DNA of 64,000 bases from Nothophaeocryptopus gaeumannii (GCA_031771865.1 JASISA010000007.1:620001-684000); one strand, 5' to 3'. Counted from the first letter of the stretch, positions 22,621-35,141 are shown. The notes: generated by a model not told the origin, from the sequence alone. Numbers and translations are program-made.

Positions 22621-25600
22621 ACAGCCATTCATCTAGGGCTTTGAGCTCTTTCTCAGATAATGCGTAAATGGGTCCCCATGGAGGCTCTTTCCCAGGCTGA
22701 ATCTTGATCTTGTGATCCCATGGTTGGTGTATAGGTAAGGCTTCCTTGCCTTCCTCTTCCTGAAAGAGTCTCGACCATCTTTGGTACTCCTCAGGGACAT
22801 CTGGCGCTGAGATCGCCATCTGCTTTCCAGGATTGCCAGTTCCTCGTCCCGTGATTCCGTGACCTGCTGGACCTACGCAGTGTCTATCCGGGGTGGCTCC
22901 AGTCTCTGGGCTCAGTGTCGGCGCAAGCTGAGTTGTGCACAGCTGTTCTTTCGCCTCATCCGCCGCGTACTTTCGACGCTGTACGGGTCTGATACGGGTG
23001 GCACTTCCGTATCCTTCAAATGTGAGTACTCCTCTCTTCCAGTCAATTACTGGGTTGTGCTTTCTCAACCAAGGCATGCCTAGCACGATATCCCAGCTGG
23101 CCATAGCTGTGACATCTAAGACAATCTCCTCGTGGTGCTGTTGGATAGCCAGTGGTAGCGGTATCGTCTCGCGCTCCACACAGGGTAAGGGTGATCCGTC
23201 GACCGCGATCAGTTCATACCCTTGTTTCTTCGTCTGGGTAGCTAGTCCAGTCCGTTTTACAAATGACTCGGATGCAAAGTTCCCGCTCGCTCCGGAGTCG
23301 ATCATGGCACTCGTCTTGAGTCCATTGACGATAACTTGTGTGCTGAACACTGTTGCTGATGCTTGAGCTTCTTGTGTGACGTTTAACTCCCTTCGGCCGC
23401 TCATGCCTGAGGAGTCGATCCTTTTCCCGAGACTGTGGCTCTATTGTCTAACCAGTCCAGGATCTGTATACGTGTTTCCTCCAGTGTTTTGGCCATAGCT
23501 TTCTCTTGTGGCAACTCGTTGCATGCGTATCGGCTCTGACATGCTTGTGCTTGTTTGTAGCCATTCTTGAGGTCTTGATCGATGTTCTCATCTCGTTCGT
23601 AACGACTTGTCCGCGCGGTGTTAGGTACCCGTACGGTGTAAACCAGCTTCCAATTGGTGGTCTATCCCAGATGAATGTTGAAAACTCTTCTTGGACGTCT
23701 AGCCTGGGATACCTCCAGAACATTGATCGTAGTTGTCCTAGGAAGAAATCAAACTTAACTGGGTTAAGCAGTCTTCCTCCTGTCGGTGTTCGTGGAAAGA
23801 TCTCTTCACTGTTGCGTGCTATGTGAAGGATCATCTTGCGTATTGGTTCCGGTGCGTCCACGCTAAGGTGAAGTATTTCGTCGTTGTCATCGTCCTCACT
23901 GGATTCTTCTTCTTCTTCCGAGGTTCCTTCCTCAGTTTCATCGTCACTGGATGACTCTTGTGGGTTCTCCGGAATCTCAGGTAAGATACCCGTGATAGGG
24001 TAGTCGTCCGCCTGAGTAGCGACATCCATCACCACTTCCTCCTGTGGGGTCCCTCAGATTCATTGGGATTTTGGTTCTCCTTATCGCTGTCATCAGCGCC
24101 CCAACAGGTTTCATCCAAATCCTCCTCTTCCGGCGTTTGAACGTGACGATCAAGTTGTCGTAGTTCGTCCGGAATTGGTAAGTGTCGGTGTCCTCCAACT
24201 GTGGTGTTGATTGGTGGAACCGGGGCAGGTCTTCGTGGCGCAGACGGCCAGTATCCTGCTTCCATCTTCGAGGAGTAGTGTGTTTGACACGAATCGTCAT
24301 AACAGAATCGCCAGTGAAGGCTTCCGTGACCGTTCCGCAGTTCCCGACCTGTCTCGTCAGGTAACTTTCGTGTCATCATACCAAACAATCGTGGCTTTTG
24401 TTGATCGGCGCCTGTCGTTTCGTAGGCTCCGCGTCCCACGTCGTGGTTTCGTTGCATCGTGTTGAACTGTCGTTGCACCATGTTCTTTGAATGACAATTC
24501 CTCGCATAGTGGCCTTCCTTGCCACATGCATAGCAATTCAGTTTCTTCTCATTTCTTCTGGGCGAACTCTTGCCCTTCCTACTTCCTTTGAACGGGCGAC
24601 CTTTCTGGGTTGCATTGAACTGCCAGTCCATTGCATCGGGGTCGCGTTGCTGTCTCTGAGGTGGTTTAGACCACCATCGCGTCGTCGAGGGCACATAGCC
24701 TGCCCTTCCCGTAACCTTGAATCATAGCGTCGCTCCATGGCTCGCTCGTAAAGTTGGTCGTCCAGTTCAATCGCCGCTTTAATCAGTTCTCGAGGCTGTC
24801 GATCTTCCCAGAGTATCGCATCAGTTCATCCTGACTGAGTCTCTGAGACCTCGTCGGAACATAACTTGAGAGCATCGTCGTCCCAATCCGTGATCTGGGC
24901 GTGCTCCTGAAACTTGGCTGCGTAGTCTGCCGTGGAACCCTTCTGAGTGAGATGTTGGATAACCCGGACCGCGGTCGAAACCTCGTTCGAGACTCCATAC
25001 ACCTGCTTCATTGCGTTCTTCATGTGATTCCAGGTCCTGAAAGATTCCCGTTGAATCCTCGTCACTGTCCAAGTAGTTCCTGAGAAAAGGTTTGATCCAG
25101 TGCTGCACACGTCCTCGCATAAAGGTCGTTGCGAAGTGGCTTCTGAGCTTCACCCATCTCGTTGAACTTGAAGTACATGTCCATTTGGGTAAGCCAGACG
25201 TCGAACTTGTCTCGGTCGCCATAATAGTAGTCCGGCTTGCCGACCTGGAGGGAACTGTCGTTGGTGTGGTTGGCAAGTGCATTGATGGCCGACTGAGATG
25301 TGCTGGATCGTTGGCGAGAGCTTCCTCGTTCGCTGGGGGCGGAGTTCCCCTTCCGGTTTGCTGAGAGGCACTCATCCTGAGGGTGTTCAAAGTGTTACGC
25401 ACGGTATCTCGCTTGTCAGGTGACTCGCTTAATCACGTGGAATGGCTTCTTTGGAGAATGCGTCGGCAAGTGGAACGAAGTGAAGGAAGTCTTGGCTTAT
25501 TCCAATCAGTGAGATTGTAACATGAGTTGAACACGATGATTGCTAGTCAACCATCGTTGCTATATACTTGGTGGTCTCGCTTGCTCTTGGCAGCGAGTTT

Positions 25601-25759
25601 GACCGTTCGACCAACTGACCGGTCGGGCGGTCTGTCGGTCGCCAAACTTCACGTGTTTGACCAGAGGTCCCAGACTGTGGTCAGACACGTGACTTCTGGC
25701 GTCACTCTTGCATGGTTCCATGTCCTTGATTCTGCGTCCTGCAGATTCGGTCCGTAACA
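22620..25759 (-). mobile_element. Ty3/gypsy 5' half: LTR, gag, protease, start of reverse transcriptase
   Basis: On the minus strand the LTR (25759-25393) is followed after 17 bases by a gag ATG at 25375 (MSASQQTGRGTPPPANEE). A gag body follows in shifting frames, including KPDYYYGDRDKFDVWLTQMD. Next come a zinc knuckle CYACGKEGHYARNC near 24540, a retropepsin with AMIDSGASGNFASESF and DIVLGMPWLRKHNPVIDW, and the first part of the reverse transcriptase (LPIHQPWDHKIKI, then YALSEKELKALDEWL). At about 22620 it switches to copia sequence. The rest of the reverse transcriptase, RNase H, integrase and the second LTR are absent. Gag carries frame breaks, but base composition is normal, unlike the adjoining RIPed block. 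Confidence 0.88.
25393..25759 (-). repeat. Gypsy 5' LTR
   Basis: The 367-bp segment starts TGTTACGGACCG (minus strand, at 25759) and ends CCGTGCGTAACA at 25393. This gives the canonical TG...CA and a perfect 7-base terminal inversion TGTTACG/CGTAACA. Gag begins 17 bases inside it. No second copy is present in the window. Base 25760, the first outside the LTR, is also the first base of repeat copy B, so the element seems inserted at that edge. Confidence 0.8.
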
Positions 25760-25922
25760 GTAGTACGATCGTAACGGATATCGTAGAAGCCCTATATAAC
25801 TAAAAGAGGCGGTATATAATAGGTAATAATAGCTAGAGAGTTAAGGATAAGGTATAAACTATTAAACTACTAAGGCCTAAGGTAAGATCTTAGTATTCTT
25901 AACCGGATCGCAAAATATAGTA
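25760..25922. repeat. Repeat copy B, RIP-mutated partner of 5061-5224
   Basis: It aligns without gaps to 5061-5224. Nearly every difference is C to T or G to A in this copy, at CA/TG dinucleotides (for example GACATCG to GATATCG, CTCAACC to CTTAACC). It abuts the gypsy LTR on its left and runs into the AT-rich block on its right. Confidence 0.85.
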
Positions 25923-28900
25923 AATAACGACGGATAGTTATATTGTTTACTCTAGAGCGTAGAGGTAATACCTAGATCTTTATAGAGTTAATATTACTTA
26001 GTAACGTACTTAGTTATATACGCGACTAGCGCGTACTTTGTACTACCTCTCGTATCTACGGATACTCTTCCTTTAATACTTACGTAATACTATATATTTA
26101 CGAGTACTCTTACATATTTAGTTATAGTATAATCCCGAATCTTATCCCTTAAATTATAAGGGAAAAGGCATACTAGGTAGTATACGCCGTTAAATATAAA
26201 CGCATCGTAGCTATTATATTAATATACGTAACTATACTAACAATTAGCCTAATTTATAGAAGTCTAAGCGACTAGCTTCTTACGCTCTTATCTCCCTAAC
26301 TAATCTTTTTATAGCTATCGAGGCTACTCTAGGGCCGCCTATTAATTCATTTATATGGATAATACTAGGCCTTTTATATTTACTAATAAGAATTATAGGA
26401 GCCTATCTATCTATAACTCTCTATACCTATACTATATAGTCCACGGTTATACTCGTATTACGAAGTATAGCGCCTAGAGGAGGACTAATACTATAACGTA
26501 TTATTATAGTATTCTAATACTAAGTAGCCTAAATAGGATATTTAATAAATTTATTAAAGTATACCTATACTTCGTCTTCGCTAGAGATTAGTATACTATA
26601 CTTATATATCTCGAATATTATAGTAAGGCGTACGCCGTTATCTACCTCGTCGAGTAGCCTAAAGTTTATATACGCGTAAAATTCTACTAGGGTTACGCTT
26701 TAAACTTACTATTAGCTAGAGTAGTATACTTCTATCTATCGTTTCGTACTTGTACTTAGAAGTATCTTAGGTAGGATAAGTTAAAGAGGTGTTAATTCTT
26801 AGTTAATCTAGAAGCTAACATTTCGATTATTCGTTATATTTAGACTAGTATAGCTTAAAACGAAGGCTTATAGAAATAATTTTAAGTTACCTATCTAAGG
26901 CGATATTTAAGTAGTCGTAGGGAAAATATTAACTCGAAGAGGCGTCTTTATAGCTTAGCTTAGCTCCTCTACTTCGACTATAACGACCGTTAATATAGGT
27001 AATTTTCCTACTAGGGTTAAGCCTACTACTACTACGCGCTATACCGTATAGATAGTATAGTAGCTTAAGTTACCCTTATTCTAAGACTCTCGATCTAGCG
27101 AGTACCTACGACTACTAAACGCTATAAGGAACGCTATAAACGATTCGAAAGCTACTAAGCTAATACTAAGGTCTCCCCTCTACTATAGCTAGTACATATA
27201 TACATAACCGATACTATAGATCGTAGACTATATAATAGGAATATATTACGGATTAATGTAACCTTCTAATACCGCTAGTAATATTAATAGCTATCGTTAC
27301 GTTTTGCCTTAGACTTATAAATAACTTTACTAGGCGCGAGACAAGTCTACTACTTAACTTCCTTCTCCCTAATAATATATTCCTAGTAGTATTAACGAAC
27401 TCCTACTAAATATACTTTATACTCTAATTATTCCTTAGCTCTATCCTAGGTTCCTCTCCTACTACTACCTATCTACTAGTCCTACGTAACTTTCGACTTA
27501 GGCTAGCTATACCTAATCCTATCTCCTAAGCTAGTTGAACCCTAATCGTATACTCCTAGAAGCTAGTAACCTTGCAATCTTTATTAGTTACTCTTAGAGA
27601 CTAGCCCGGTTAACGAATAGCCTAAGCGACGCTTGGATTTGTTAAGTAGGAAGGGCCGGCTAGGCTAAAGAGCTAGGGCAACATCTAATATAGGACAAGG
27701 CTAGTACCCGTACTATGCAACTAAGTAAAGACCGTCTTATCGAGGAGTAGTCTACTACGTAAGTCCGATCCAATATACTCTACCGTAACGAGGTCTAACG
27801 TACGATAGCCTAAAAGATATAATAGAAGAGTATAAACGTATAGAATAGAGCCTTAAAACCCTAGAATCGTACGCCTACGTCTACTTTTACGTTAACGAAT
27901 AGTATAAGTATAGGCTATCTACGTAAAAGTAATATATATTAACTCCTACCTTAGGTAAACAATATCCTCGTACTAAAAAGCGCTACCTACCTCGAGTAAT
28001 AAGATATAAGAATACTATAGAGAAGAAGTATAGTAGGTAATACCCCTACAAGTATTCCTATATCCCGAGCTAAGGAGTATAGGCGCTTGCAACCTAGTTA
28101 TTTATAGCCTAGTCTTAGGTTAGAGGTTAAGAACGAGTAGATATCGAATCCCTATACTAAAGTCCCCTTTAGGATCGTCCTCTATTAGGTAATCTTTCTA
28201 GCTATCTAGCTTTACTATTTACTAGGACCTCTATCCTAGTAGTGTAAATCGCGTCGAATAGATACCGAGTAGGGTTAGCCGTATCCGAGGTCTATATATA
28301 GAGGTATAAGGTTATTAAGGTAATTTGCCTATAGTAGTCTTATAGAGTAGTAGTACCCCTACTTAGCGATAACCGCATTTCTTCTAGTTAAGAAGAGTAG
28401 AGTAATATATAGCTTAAGTTAACGATTAGGTAGAGGGTTGCTAAAGTAGATAGTCGGTATATCGATGTAAACTTCCTATGTCTAGGCCCTTAGATATAGC
28501 TAAGCTAAATAAGAACATTATCGATATAAGGATAGTATTAACGATAAAAACGAATTTAGGGAGGCGGTATTACTAAAACCTTAGAATATACGGAACCTAT
28601 TAAGGTAATACACGTATCTAAAGCACAGCTACACGCTACTATTAGCGGGTACGCAGTTAGCGCTCGAAAATACTAATTCTTAGTATTAGAAGAAGAGAAT
28701 TCTCTACTAAGTATAGCTAGTGCATAAGGCTATACTACCTTAGGTATAGATAACGGACTAGAGCTATTTCAAGAGGTTACTAAAGAAACTACTATAGGTA
28801 GAGATATAGGGAGTATTAATCTAGCTTCCTACCTAACCTCTAAGAGAAGGGTATAGAGAGAAGAACGTAGTAGTAAATAGAACTAGTAGGGTCCCCTCTT

Positions 28901-29849
28901 ACCTTAGGAGGCCCTAAAAGAGATTTAGAATAAGGTAGCTAAACTAATGCATTAGAGTTAATACTCCTCCCTCTAACTAGAGAGGGCAATCTAGATAATT
29001 CTAGATATAATTCCTTAACTATAGCGCGGACTACGAAGCGTACTAACTAGGAAGCTACTCTAGAATCTATCTAACGGAGTATTACATAGATTTAGAAGAA
29101 GATAGAGTAGAGTCTAGGACTAAAGATAACCTAGGCTATAGTCGTAGCCTAATAGCTAGCCTAGCTATCTAGTATTAAAGTATAAAAGAGCTACGTACTC
29201 CTTAAGATTCACGTAGATAACGAAGCGACTAGGGCTAAGCTTAGGGATACTAAAGCTACCCGGATTGTTTCGCGTTTTACTATAGAAGGAGGGAACTAGG
29301 CACATGTAGTCGTAGTTAAGAAGGTCCCTAATAGACTAGTTCTTACGACTACGGACCCTATAGCAAGGAACCGAATAGCAGTAGATACCTAAGGCCTAGG
29401 CAAGGTCTTAAAGGAGGCAAGAATAGTATAGAAAACCTTCCTAGTCCAAGTTCACTTTATTATAGTTATAGGAAACGACCCTACTATATAGCGGATCTAG
29501 TTAATTAAGGAAGACAACAAGCGGCTAATACCCGGAATCCAAGTATAGAATACCTAGTAGAAGGGCTAGAAAGCTATAGTAACGGGAACAAAGAAATAGA
29601 GTACTCTAGTAGTCGAACTAAAGACGGTAGAAGCTACTAGAGCTATAGTAGAGAAGGGTATTATTATCTCTAGAGTACTCTACGATACTAAAGAATAGGA
29701 CTACTAATAGATAATAATATAGTACTTTAACTACTAAAGATATAGCTATATCGGCATAAGGTATATAAATAGTATAGTATATACAAGGTATAGAGGAAGC
29801 TATAATATAAGAGAATATGCGCACGAGAAGCTTATAGAGGTAGACCGAT
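25923..29849. mobile_element. RIP-degraded transposon DNA, family not identified
   Basis: This stretch is extremely TA-rich with long runs lacking any CA or TG (for example 26041-26100). C survives mainly in CG, CC and CT contexts, the expected end-state of RIP. Stops occur in all six frames every few codons, and no frame over about 70 codons exists. The right part is probably ORF1 of the LINE that follows (a decayed zinc-knuckle-like KCGNYS near 29860), but the left 2-3 kb resisted identification. It is not a gene. Confidence 0.75.
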
Positions 29850-32800
29850 TAAAGTATAGCAAATGCGGAAATTATAGTTAGAACTACCTAGCTTAGTACT
29901 ATATGTACTTAAAGAGATAAGTAATTAAGGATAAGATTTAGAGTATAAAGAAGATAGGGGCGAGCTATATAGCTAAGCTAACCTATAGTACTCCTAGCTC
30001 TACTTCTCCTCTACCTTCCTCTCCTCTATAGTAAGGAGCGAATAGGGAGGGAGAGGACTAAATAGCTACCCGGATAAGCCGCGAATATATCCTAGGTAGG
30101 AGGCTAATAGGACTAGTAGTAGAGAAGCGAATACTATAGAGGTTTAGGAGGCTAGTTAGGGTAGTGAATAGGGCTAAGACTATTGTACTAGAGCAAGAAT
30201 AAGAGTTAATCCGACGAGTAATACAGCGGGATTAACTACTAGCTAGTACCTAATAAACATATAACCGATACTAAGTATACTATAGGTAAACGTACGGAAA
30301 TTATAGGCTACCTACCGGCAGCTACTCGATAATAGCTAGAAAGATATTCTCGCTATCTAGGAGCTATATACTAACCTAAGTAATAGAAGAATAGTTATAT
30401 ATCCGAAGTACTATACTATTATAGAGGAAGATAAAGATAGGAGAGTCGTATTCTACGTCTATAAGAAGTATAGCCTATCCGAATAGTCGTACCGGATTAT
30501 AAGTAATTAGAAGATCCTAATCTTACTATAAACGATAATAGGAACTATATACCTCTATAATATCTATAACTAGGATACGAGGCTTATAGTAGAGGAGCTT
30601 TTAGAAGGTATTAAGGAACTAGGAGAACACGTTCTAGTTAGAGACTTTAATCTTTACTACCGTTAGTAGGGAGGACCGTTAGTACTATAGGAGGATCTTA
30701 GAGCAAGAGAGCTACGAGAGGCGTGTCGAGACACGCTATACCTAGCGATACCCCTAGGCCTTACTACCTAGAGAAAGATACTATAGTCCTAAACTAGGAC
30801 GACGATAGACCTTACTCTTACAATAGAGGAGATATTAAAGAGGATAATAGTATATTAGCTAGGTAAGGAAGATATTAACTCTAATTATATTAGTATAGAG
30901 ATAACTATTAATATAGGGATATAGAAGGAGACGAGAATAAGATAGATATAGAAGGATACTAACTAGGAGGAGTTTAGAGAGACGCTCTAAAAGCTCCTAC
31001 CTATAGCCGAAGGGATAATAATAAAGGAGGATATAGATAGTACTATAAGTAATCTTAGTAATACTCTATAAAAGACAAGGGACCTTATTATCCGGCGTAA
31101 AATATATCGGCCGCTAGATCTAAGGAGTGTGCCGGTAGTACTATATGCGATTTAGGAGGCTCGGTAGGCAAGACGGCATGCATAATAGATAGGGAGCGAG
31201 GAGTACTAGAAGGAGTAGAGGGCGCGAAACTAGGAGAAAAAGAGAACTATCTAGATAGAGAAAAGGAAATAGTAGAGGACCGCGGTTTACAAAACTACTA
31301 GCGAGCTATAGGGAATATAGAAGCTAGCTAAGTAGGTAAAGAATAGCGATAGCCCTATTCGACCTCCCTAGATACCTATACTAATATATAATAACGATTA
31401 GTTCACGACGGATAGTGCGAAAATAGAGATCCTACGGATAGCCCTTTTCCTAATACTAGAGCCTATAGACACATTAGACATCGAGAGTACTATATACCTA
31501 GAACCTATTAATATAGTATGCGAAATTATAGAAGAGGAGGTACGAAAAGTAGTCTAAAGACTACTAAACGACAAGGCTCCCGGCCTCGACGAGATACTAA
31601 ATAGATGTATTAAGAAGTACCTAGCTTAGCTACTCCCTATCCTCTAACGTATCTTCTAATAGTGTATTTCAATTAGCTACTACCTAGCCTAGTTTTAGAA
31701 AGCTAGGACGATTATGCTATAGAAGGTAGGTAAAGACTTATCTACTCTAAAGGGATAGAGGCCTATTGCCCTTCTATCGTGTATTAGTAAGATACTAGAA
31801 GTAATAGTTGCACGGAAAATAGGATAGGCTATACGGGAATATAAGTTACTTCCTTAAAACTAAATAGCGTAAGCGGGTAGATCGACTAGAGACGTACTAT
31901 AGTATATCCTTTAAAGCGTTTAGACTACGTAGAAGAAAGGTAAGGTAGCCTCGGTATTATTACTTAATATAATAGGAGCGTTTAATAAAGTTAATTACGA
32001 ACGGTTAATCTATAACCTACGGTATAGGAGGATTCTATACTAGATTATAGCTTTTATAGCGTTATTTCTAAAGGATAGAGAGACAATAATCGCTATCCCC
32101 GGATACGAGTTACTAGTAGCACGAGTAGTATACGGAATCCTACAAGAAAGTACTATCTTACCTATCCTATTCCTCTTCTTTATAGCCTCCCTCCTAGAAG
32201 GAATAGAATATACCGAAGTAGTTAGGTTTATAGATAATATATACCTTATTATAGTATTAAATTCGATAAGAGGTATATACGAGGTACTAGAAAAGGACTA
32301 CAATAGCTATCTATAATAGGCCTTAAGACATAGAGCTAAGTTCGCCCCTAAGAAATATAAAGTTATATACTTTATAAGGGGTATAAGGAGCATATCCGAA
32401 TCCTAGAGAATACCTAATATCCCGTCGCTCTAGAGTAGCCTAGAGGACATAATAAGGGTCCTAGGAGTAATCGTTAATAAGAGACTCAAGTAGTACGCAT
32501 AGATAGAGAATACCCTTATAAAAGCAAAACGGCTAGAAGCTATACTACGACGGATTACTACTACTACGTAGGGCGCTATAGTAGAGATAGCCTATAAGCT
32601 ATATATCTCAATAATTAGGCTAGTAGTAATACACGGGAGCGAGGTATAGATAGTAGGAAAGGAGACTAGAATCTTAAAAATGCTCTAATAAAAGCTATAG
32701 GTAATATAGAATAGATTCCTATAGATAATCCTTAGGGCCTACCGAGCTATACTAACGCGACTATTATATAAAGAACTCTAGATCGAAGATATTACCGAGT

Positions 32801-33730
32801 ATAGGAAGAGAACTACTATAGCTACAATAGCTACGTAGAGGTAGAGGCCGGATATATACTAGGCTATATAAGAGCTAAAGGAGCGGATCCTACTAAAGGA
32901 CGGATAACTTAGGGTATATAGTAGACGCCTAAGAAAACTATATAGCTCGCTACTAGAGTAGATAGACGAGTAGGCTACTATTCTACGGTCCTAGCTCTCT
33001 TATATAGATAGAGTAGATCTAAAGAAGACTCGGAAAGTAATATAGACTATCCTCTAGGGCTAGTATAAGCGGGACGAGTTATAGAAGTAGGATAATACTA
33101 GGCGCGAAGGAATCCTCCTACTCGCGTTTAGGACTCTATAGAACACTAATACCCGGGAGCTTTATCGAGGGCTTAGTAAAGCCTAGGCCGCGATAGTGTT
33201 CTAGATATAGTTAGAGATAATTAGCCTTCCTTACTTCCTCTATAAGGTTAGGGTACCCGATACTAGCCCCTACTACGAATATAGAGATAGAGGGATAGCT
33301 CGATACTACCTTACCTACTATACAAATATGCGAGAGAGTAGAAGGGAACTTATCTTAGCTACTAGATACTAGGACGCGAGAAGATAGCTTACTAAGTTTC
33401 CTAGATAAACTATAGCGTAGGTAATAAGGTATCTCCCTATAGGACAATTCGAGTAGACTCTTAAACATCTCCTAGAGTAGGCTAGAGATCTCGAACTCAA
33501 GTAAGGAGGATAATATTAACTCTAGCGTATTAGCTAGCTACCTATAGGTAAACATATTAGTTCTATAGTACCTAAGATATAGTAGGGTATAAGGCATAAT
33601 AGAGAAGGGAGGAAGTTTTACGCTATAGGTACTTTCTATAGGGTTTTCTTTTATAATATGTAGATATGCTAGAAGGGGTACGGCCTATAGCTAGCTCGAA
33701 TACATTTATTATTATTATTATTATTATTAG
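29850..33730 (+). mobile_element. I/Tad-like LINE relic, heavily RIP-mutated
   Basis: Despite many stops, ORF2 landmarks of a non-LTR retrotransposon are readable in order. The endonuclease segment is ILAI*ELYTNLSNR near 30337 and HVLVRDFNLYYR near 30627. The reverse transcriptase includes LLNDKAPGLDEILNR near 31561, LLLNIIGAFNKVNYERL near 31950, GILQESTILPILFLFF near 32131, and VRFIDNIYLI at 32221. A C-terminal region around 33240-33500 and a (TTA)n tail at 33705-33730 follow. The catalytic Asp-Asp reads Asp-Asn and the endonuclease Gly-Asp-Phe reads Arg-Asp-Phe, both explained by G-to-A change. The element is dead. Confidence 0.85.
33705..33730 (+). repeat. (ATT)n simple-repeat tail of the LINE
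   Basis: About eight ATT units end at TTATTATTAG. A short tandem tail at the 3' end is usual for I/Tad-type LINEs instead of poly(A), so it probably marks the 3' terminus of the relic. Confidence 0.75.
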
Positions 33731-33968
33731 CTAGAGGCCTTCTTTATAAGGTCGTATACCTCGCTAAAGAGGTCGTAATTAAGCCTCTATCGATATACCG
33801 TCTTTTTACTCGTACTACACTTTAGACTAATCTCAAGTAGCGTGTAATCGCTAGTCTCGAAGTAATAGATTGTACTCTAAGAGATAGTCTTAGGTAGCCT
33901 ACTAGGTAGGGCGTAGATATTAAGAGCCTAGAAAAGCTAGATAATAAGCATAAACAACACCTAGGACT
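33731..33968. other. Last part of the RIPed block
   Basis: Still AT-rich and CA-poor with no reading frame. Normal composition returns abruptly near 33968 (CTTCATTTTGAGCCCCGATA), so the RIP boundary is sharp. It may be the remaining edge of the element into which the LINE inserted. Confidence 0.55.
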
Positions 33969-34067
33969 TCATTTTGAGCCCCGATACCATCGACAAGACA
34001 GTAGGATAAGGATAATATGGCTAACTAGCTATCTAGGCTGGAGAGCGATGTTGCGGTGTATGCGGCT

Positions 34068-34110
34068 CTGCGAGGTCTTGGCATTCTCAACCGGATCGCA
34101 AAACATGGTA
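34068..34110. repeat. Repeat copy C, ~40 bp shared with 5185-5224 and 25881-25922
   Basis: GGTCTTGGCATTCTCAACCG and the following GATCGCAAAACAT match the end of repeat copy A with very few changes and are not RIP-mutated. Together with copy B it flanks the AT-rich block as a direct repeat. Confidence 0.8.
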
Positions 34111-34751
34111 AGCGTGGATACTTCACCTCCAATCTTGGCTTGCACTCATGCATACCACTCTCACTTTCACCGACTTGCGTACTCCGGAGTATGACCCTGC
34201 TAGGAAATGCGTCCGTGAAGGCTGACAGCACCTCGAAGCGATTATGAATGTCCCACGCGGGGGTGAGATAGGAAACGCGCGAAGTCGAGAGAGAAACGCA
34301 TAGGACAAGAGCCATGAAAGGAGACGTAGTCCGCACCCATCCGAGCTCCAAAGCAGGCTGCCAGTCTCCCGAATACGGGCCTATGAAGGACGACGAAATG
34401 GATTCCTGCTTCGAAGCAGCCGCGGAGCTGCAGGCGGATGGTGAGGCCATGAAGAGATCATGTGGAAAGAAGAGTTGATTGGAATCGTACAAGAACACTT
34501 CCAACTTTAATGGAAAACATTATCACCAACTACGGATCATCATCCGGATCGCTTCGATTGCCTTGACCTCAGAATATCTCAGCCCGGTCAGGATGTTCAT
34601 CTTCGGGATCCTCTTCATCACTCAGAAAGCTGGCCGTTGCCAACAAGGTCTGTCGCGCCTTGGCCTTCGAAGCTCTCGGCTTGGGCGAGAGAGCACACGG
34701 AGAGGACTTCGCACTCCCAGCCAAGTTCATTTCCATATCTACTATGAATTG
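34111..34751. other. No supported gene
   Basis: Open frames on both strands (34025-34504 minus, 159 codons; 34479-34772 plus) have no motif I recognise and overlap each other. A plus frame through repeat copy C (ALRGLGILNRIAKHG) suggests this may be a gene remnant, but no complete model could be built. Confidence 0.35.
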
Positions 34752-35141
34752 TCAAATGTCATCGCACGTTGATCCCGAAGGGCTCGGCTCACTGTTCGAA
34801 GACCCCTCCCCACGGCCACTGTTGGGAGTCGCGTAGCCGGCATCTTCGACATCAGCATCGGACGAAGCATCAGAGACCCGTCGTTTCGGTGCTGCAGTCC
34901 TCTTCTTCACCTTCTGAGAACTCGATGCCGCGGGCTTCCGGTCCGAGCCCTTCCCGATGAGCTGAATGATCTTGCGCATGACTTGCAAATACTCGGCCTT
35001 GGTGGGACTGCGCTCTATGGGTTGATCAGCACTTGCATGGCGAATGGGATAGAGAGGCGTACTGAAGTATGCCTTCGCGATCTCTAAGTGTGACTTGTCG
35101 CCAAGCACTGCCTGCAGAAGACGGCGTTCGTTGATGACCAT
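34752..35141 (-). CDS. Small Myb/SANT-like nuclear protein, lineage-specific type
   Basis: The N-terminal part MVINERRLLQAVLGDKSHLE and the later YLQVMRKIIQLIGK have the helix-turn-helix spacing of the small fungal Myb/SANT-like family. They are followed by a basic, serine-rich tail (KKRTAAPKRRVSDASSDADV) suggestive of nuclear localisation. Unspliced it is 129 residues. A 48-base in-frame stretch beginning GTACGCC after AKAYF and ending CCCATAG could be an intron, which would bring the two helices to the normal distance. It lies just right of the RIPed block and is the first of five related loci in 34.7-44.8 kb. Function beyond likely DNA binding is unknown. Confidence 0.55.
   Translation of the reverse strand: MVINERRLLQAVLGDKSHLEIAKAYFSTPLYPIRHASADQPIERSPTKAEYLQVMRKIIQLIGKGSDRKPAASSSQKVKKRTAAPKRRVSDASSDADVEDAGYATPNSGRGEGSSNSEPSPSGSTCDDI

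Noticed and set aside
29618..29824. 68-codon minus frame inside the AT-rich block
   Set aside because: Composed of TA-rich codons (Tyr, Ile, Ser) expected by chance in RIPed DNA; no motif.
33705..33730. (ATT)n taken as an ordinary microsatellite
   Set aside because: Its position right after the LINE C-terminal region fits the element's 3' tail better.
25923..33968. AT-rich block considered as centromere, mitochondrial insertion or rDNA spacer
   Set aside because: Directional CA/TG loss, LINE motifs and a matched un-RIPed repeat copy show it is RIP-mutated transposon DNA.
34025..34504. 159-codon minus frame next to repeat copy C
   Set aside because: No motif, no splice partner, and overlapped by equally plausible plus frames; left as unassigned.
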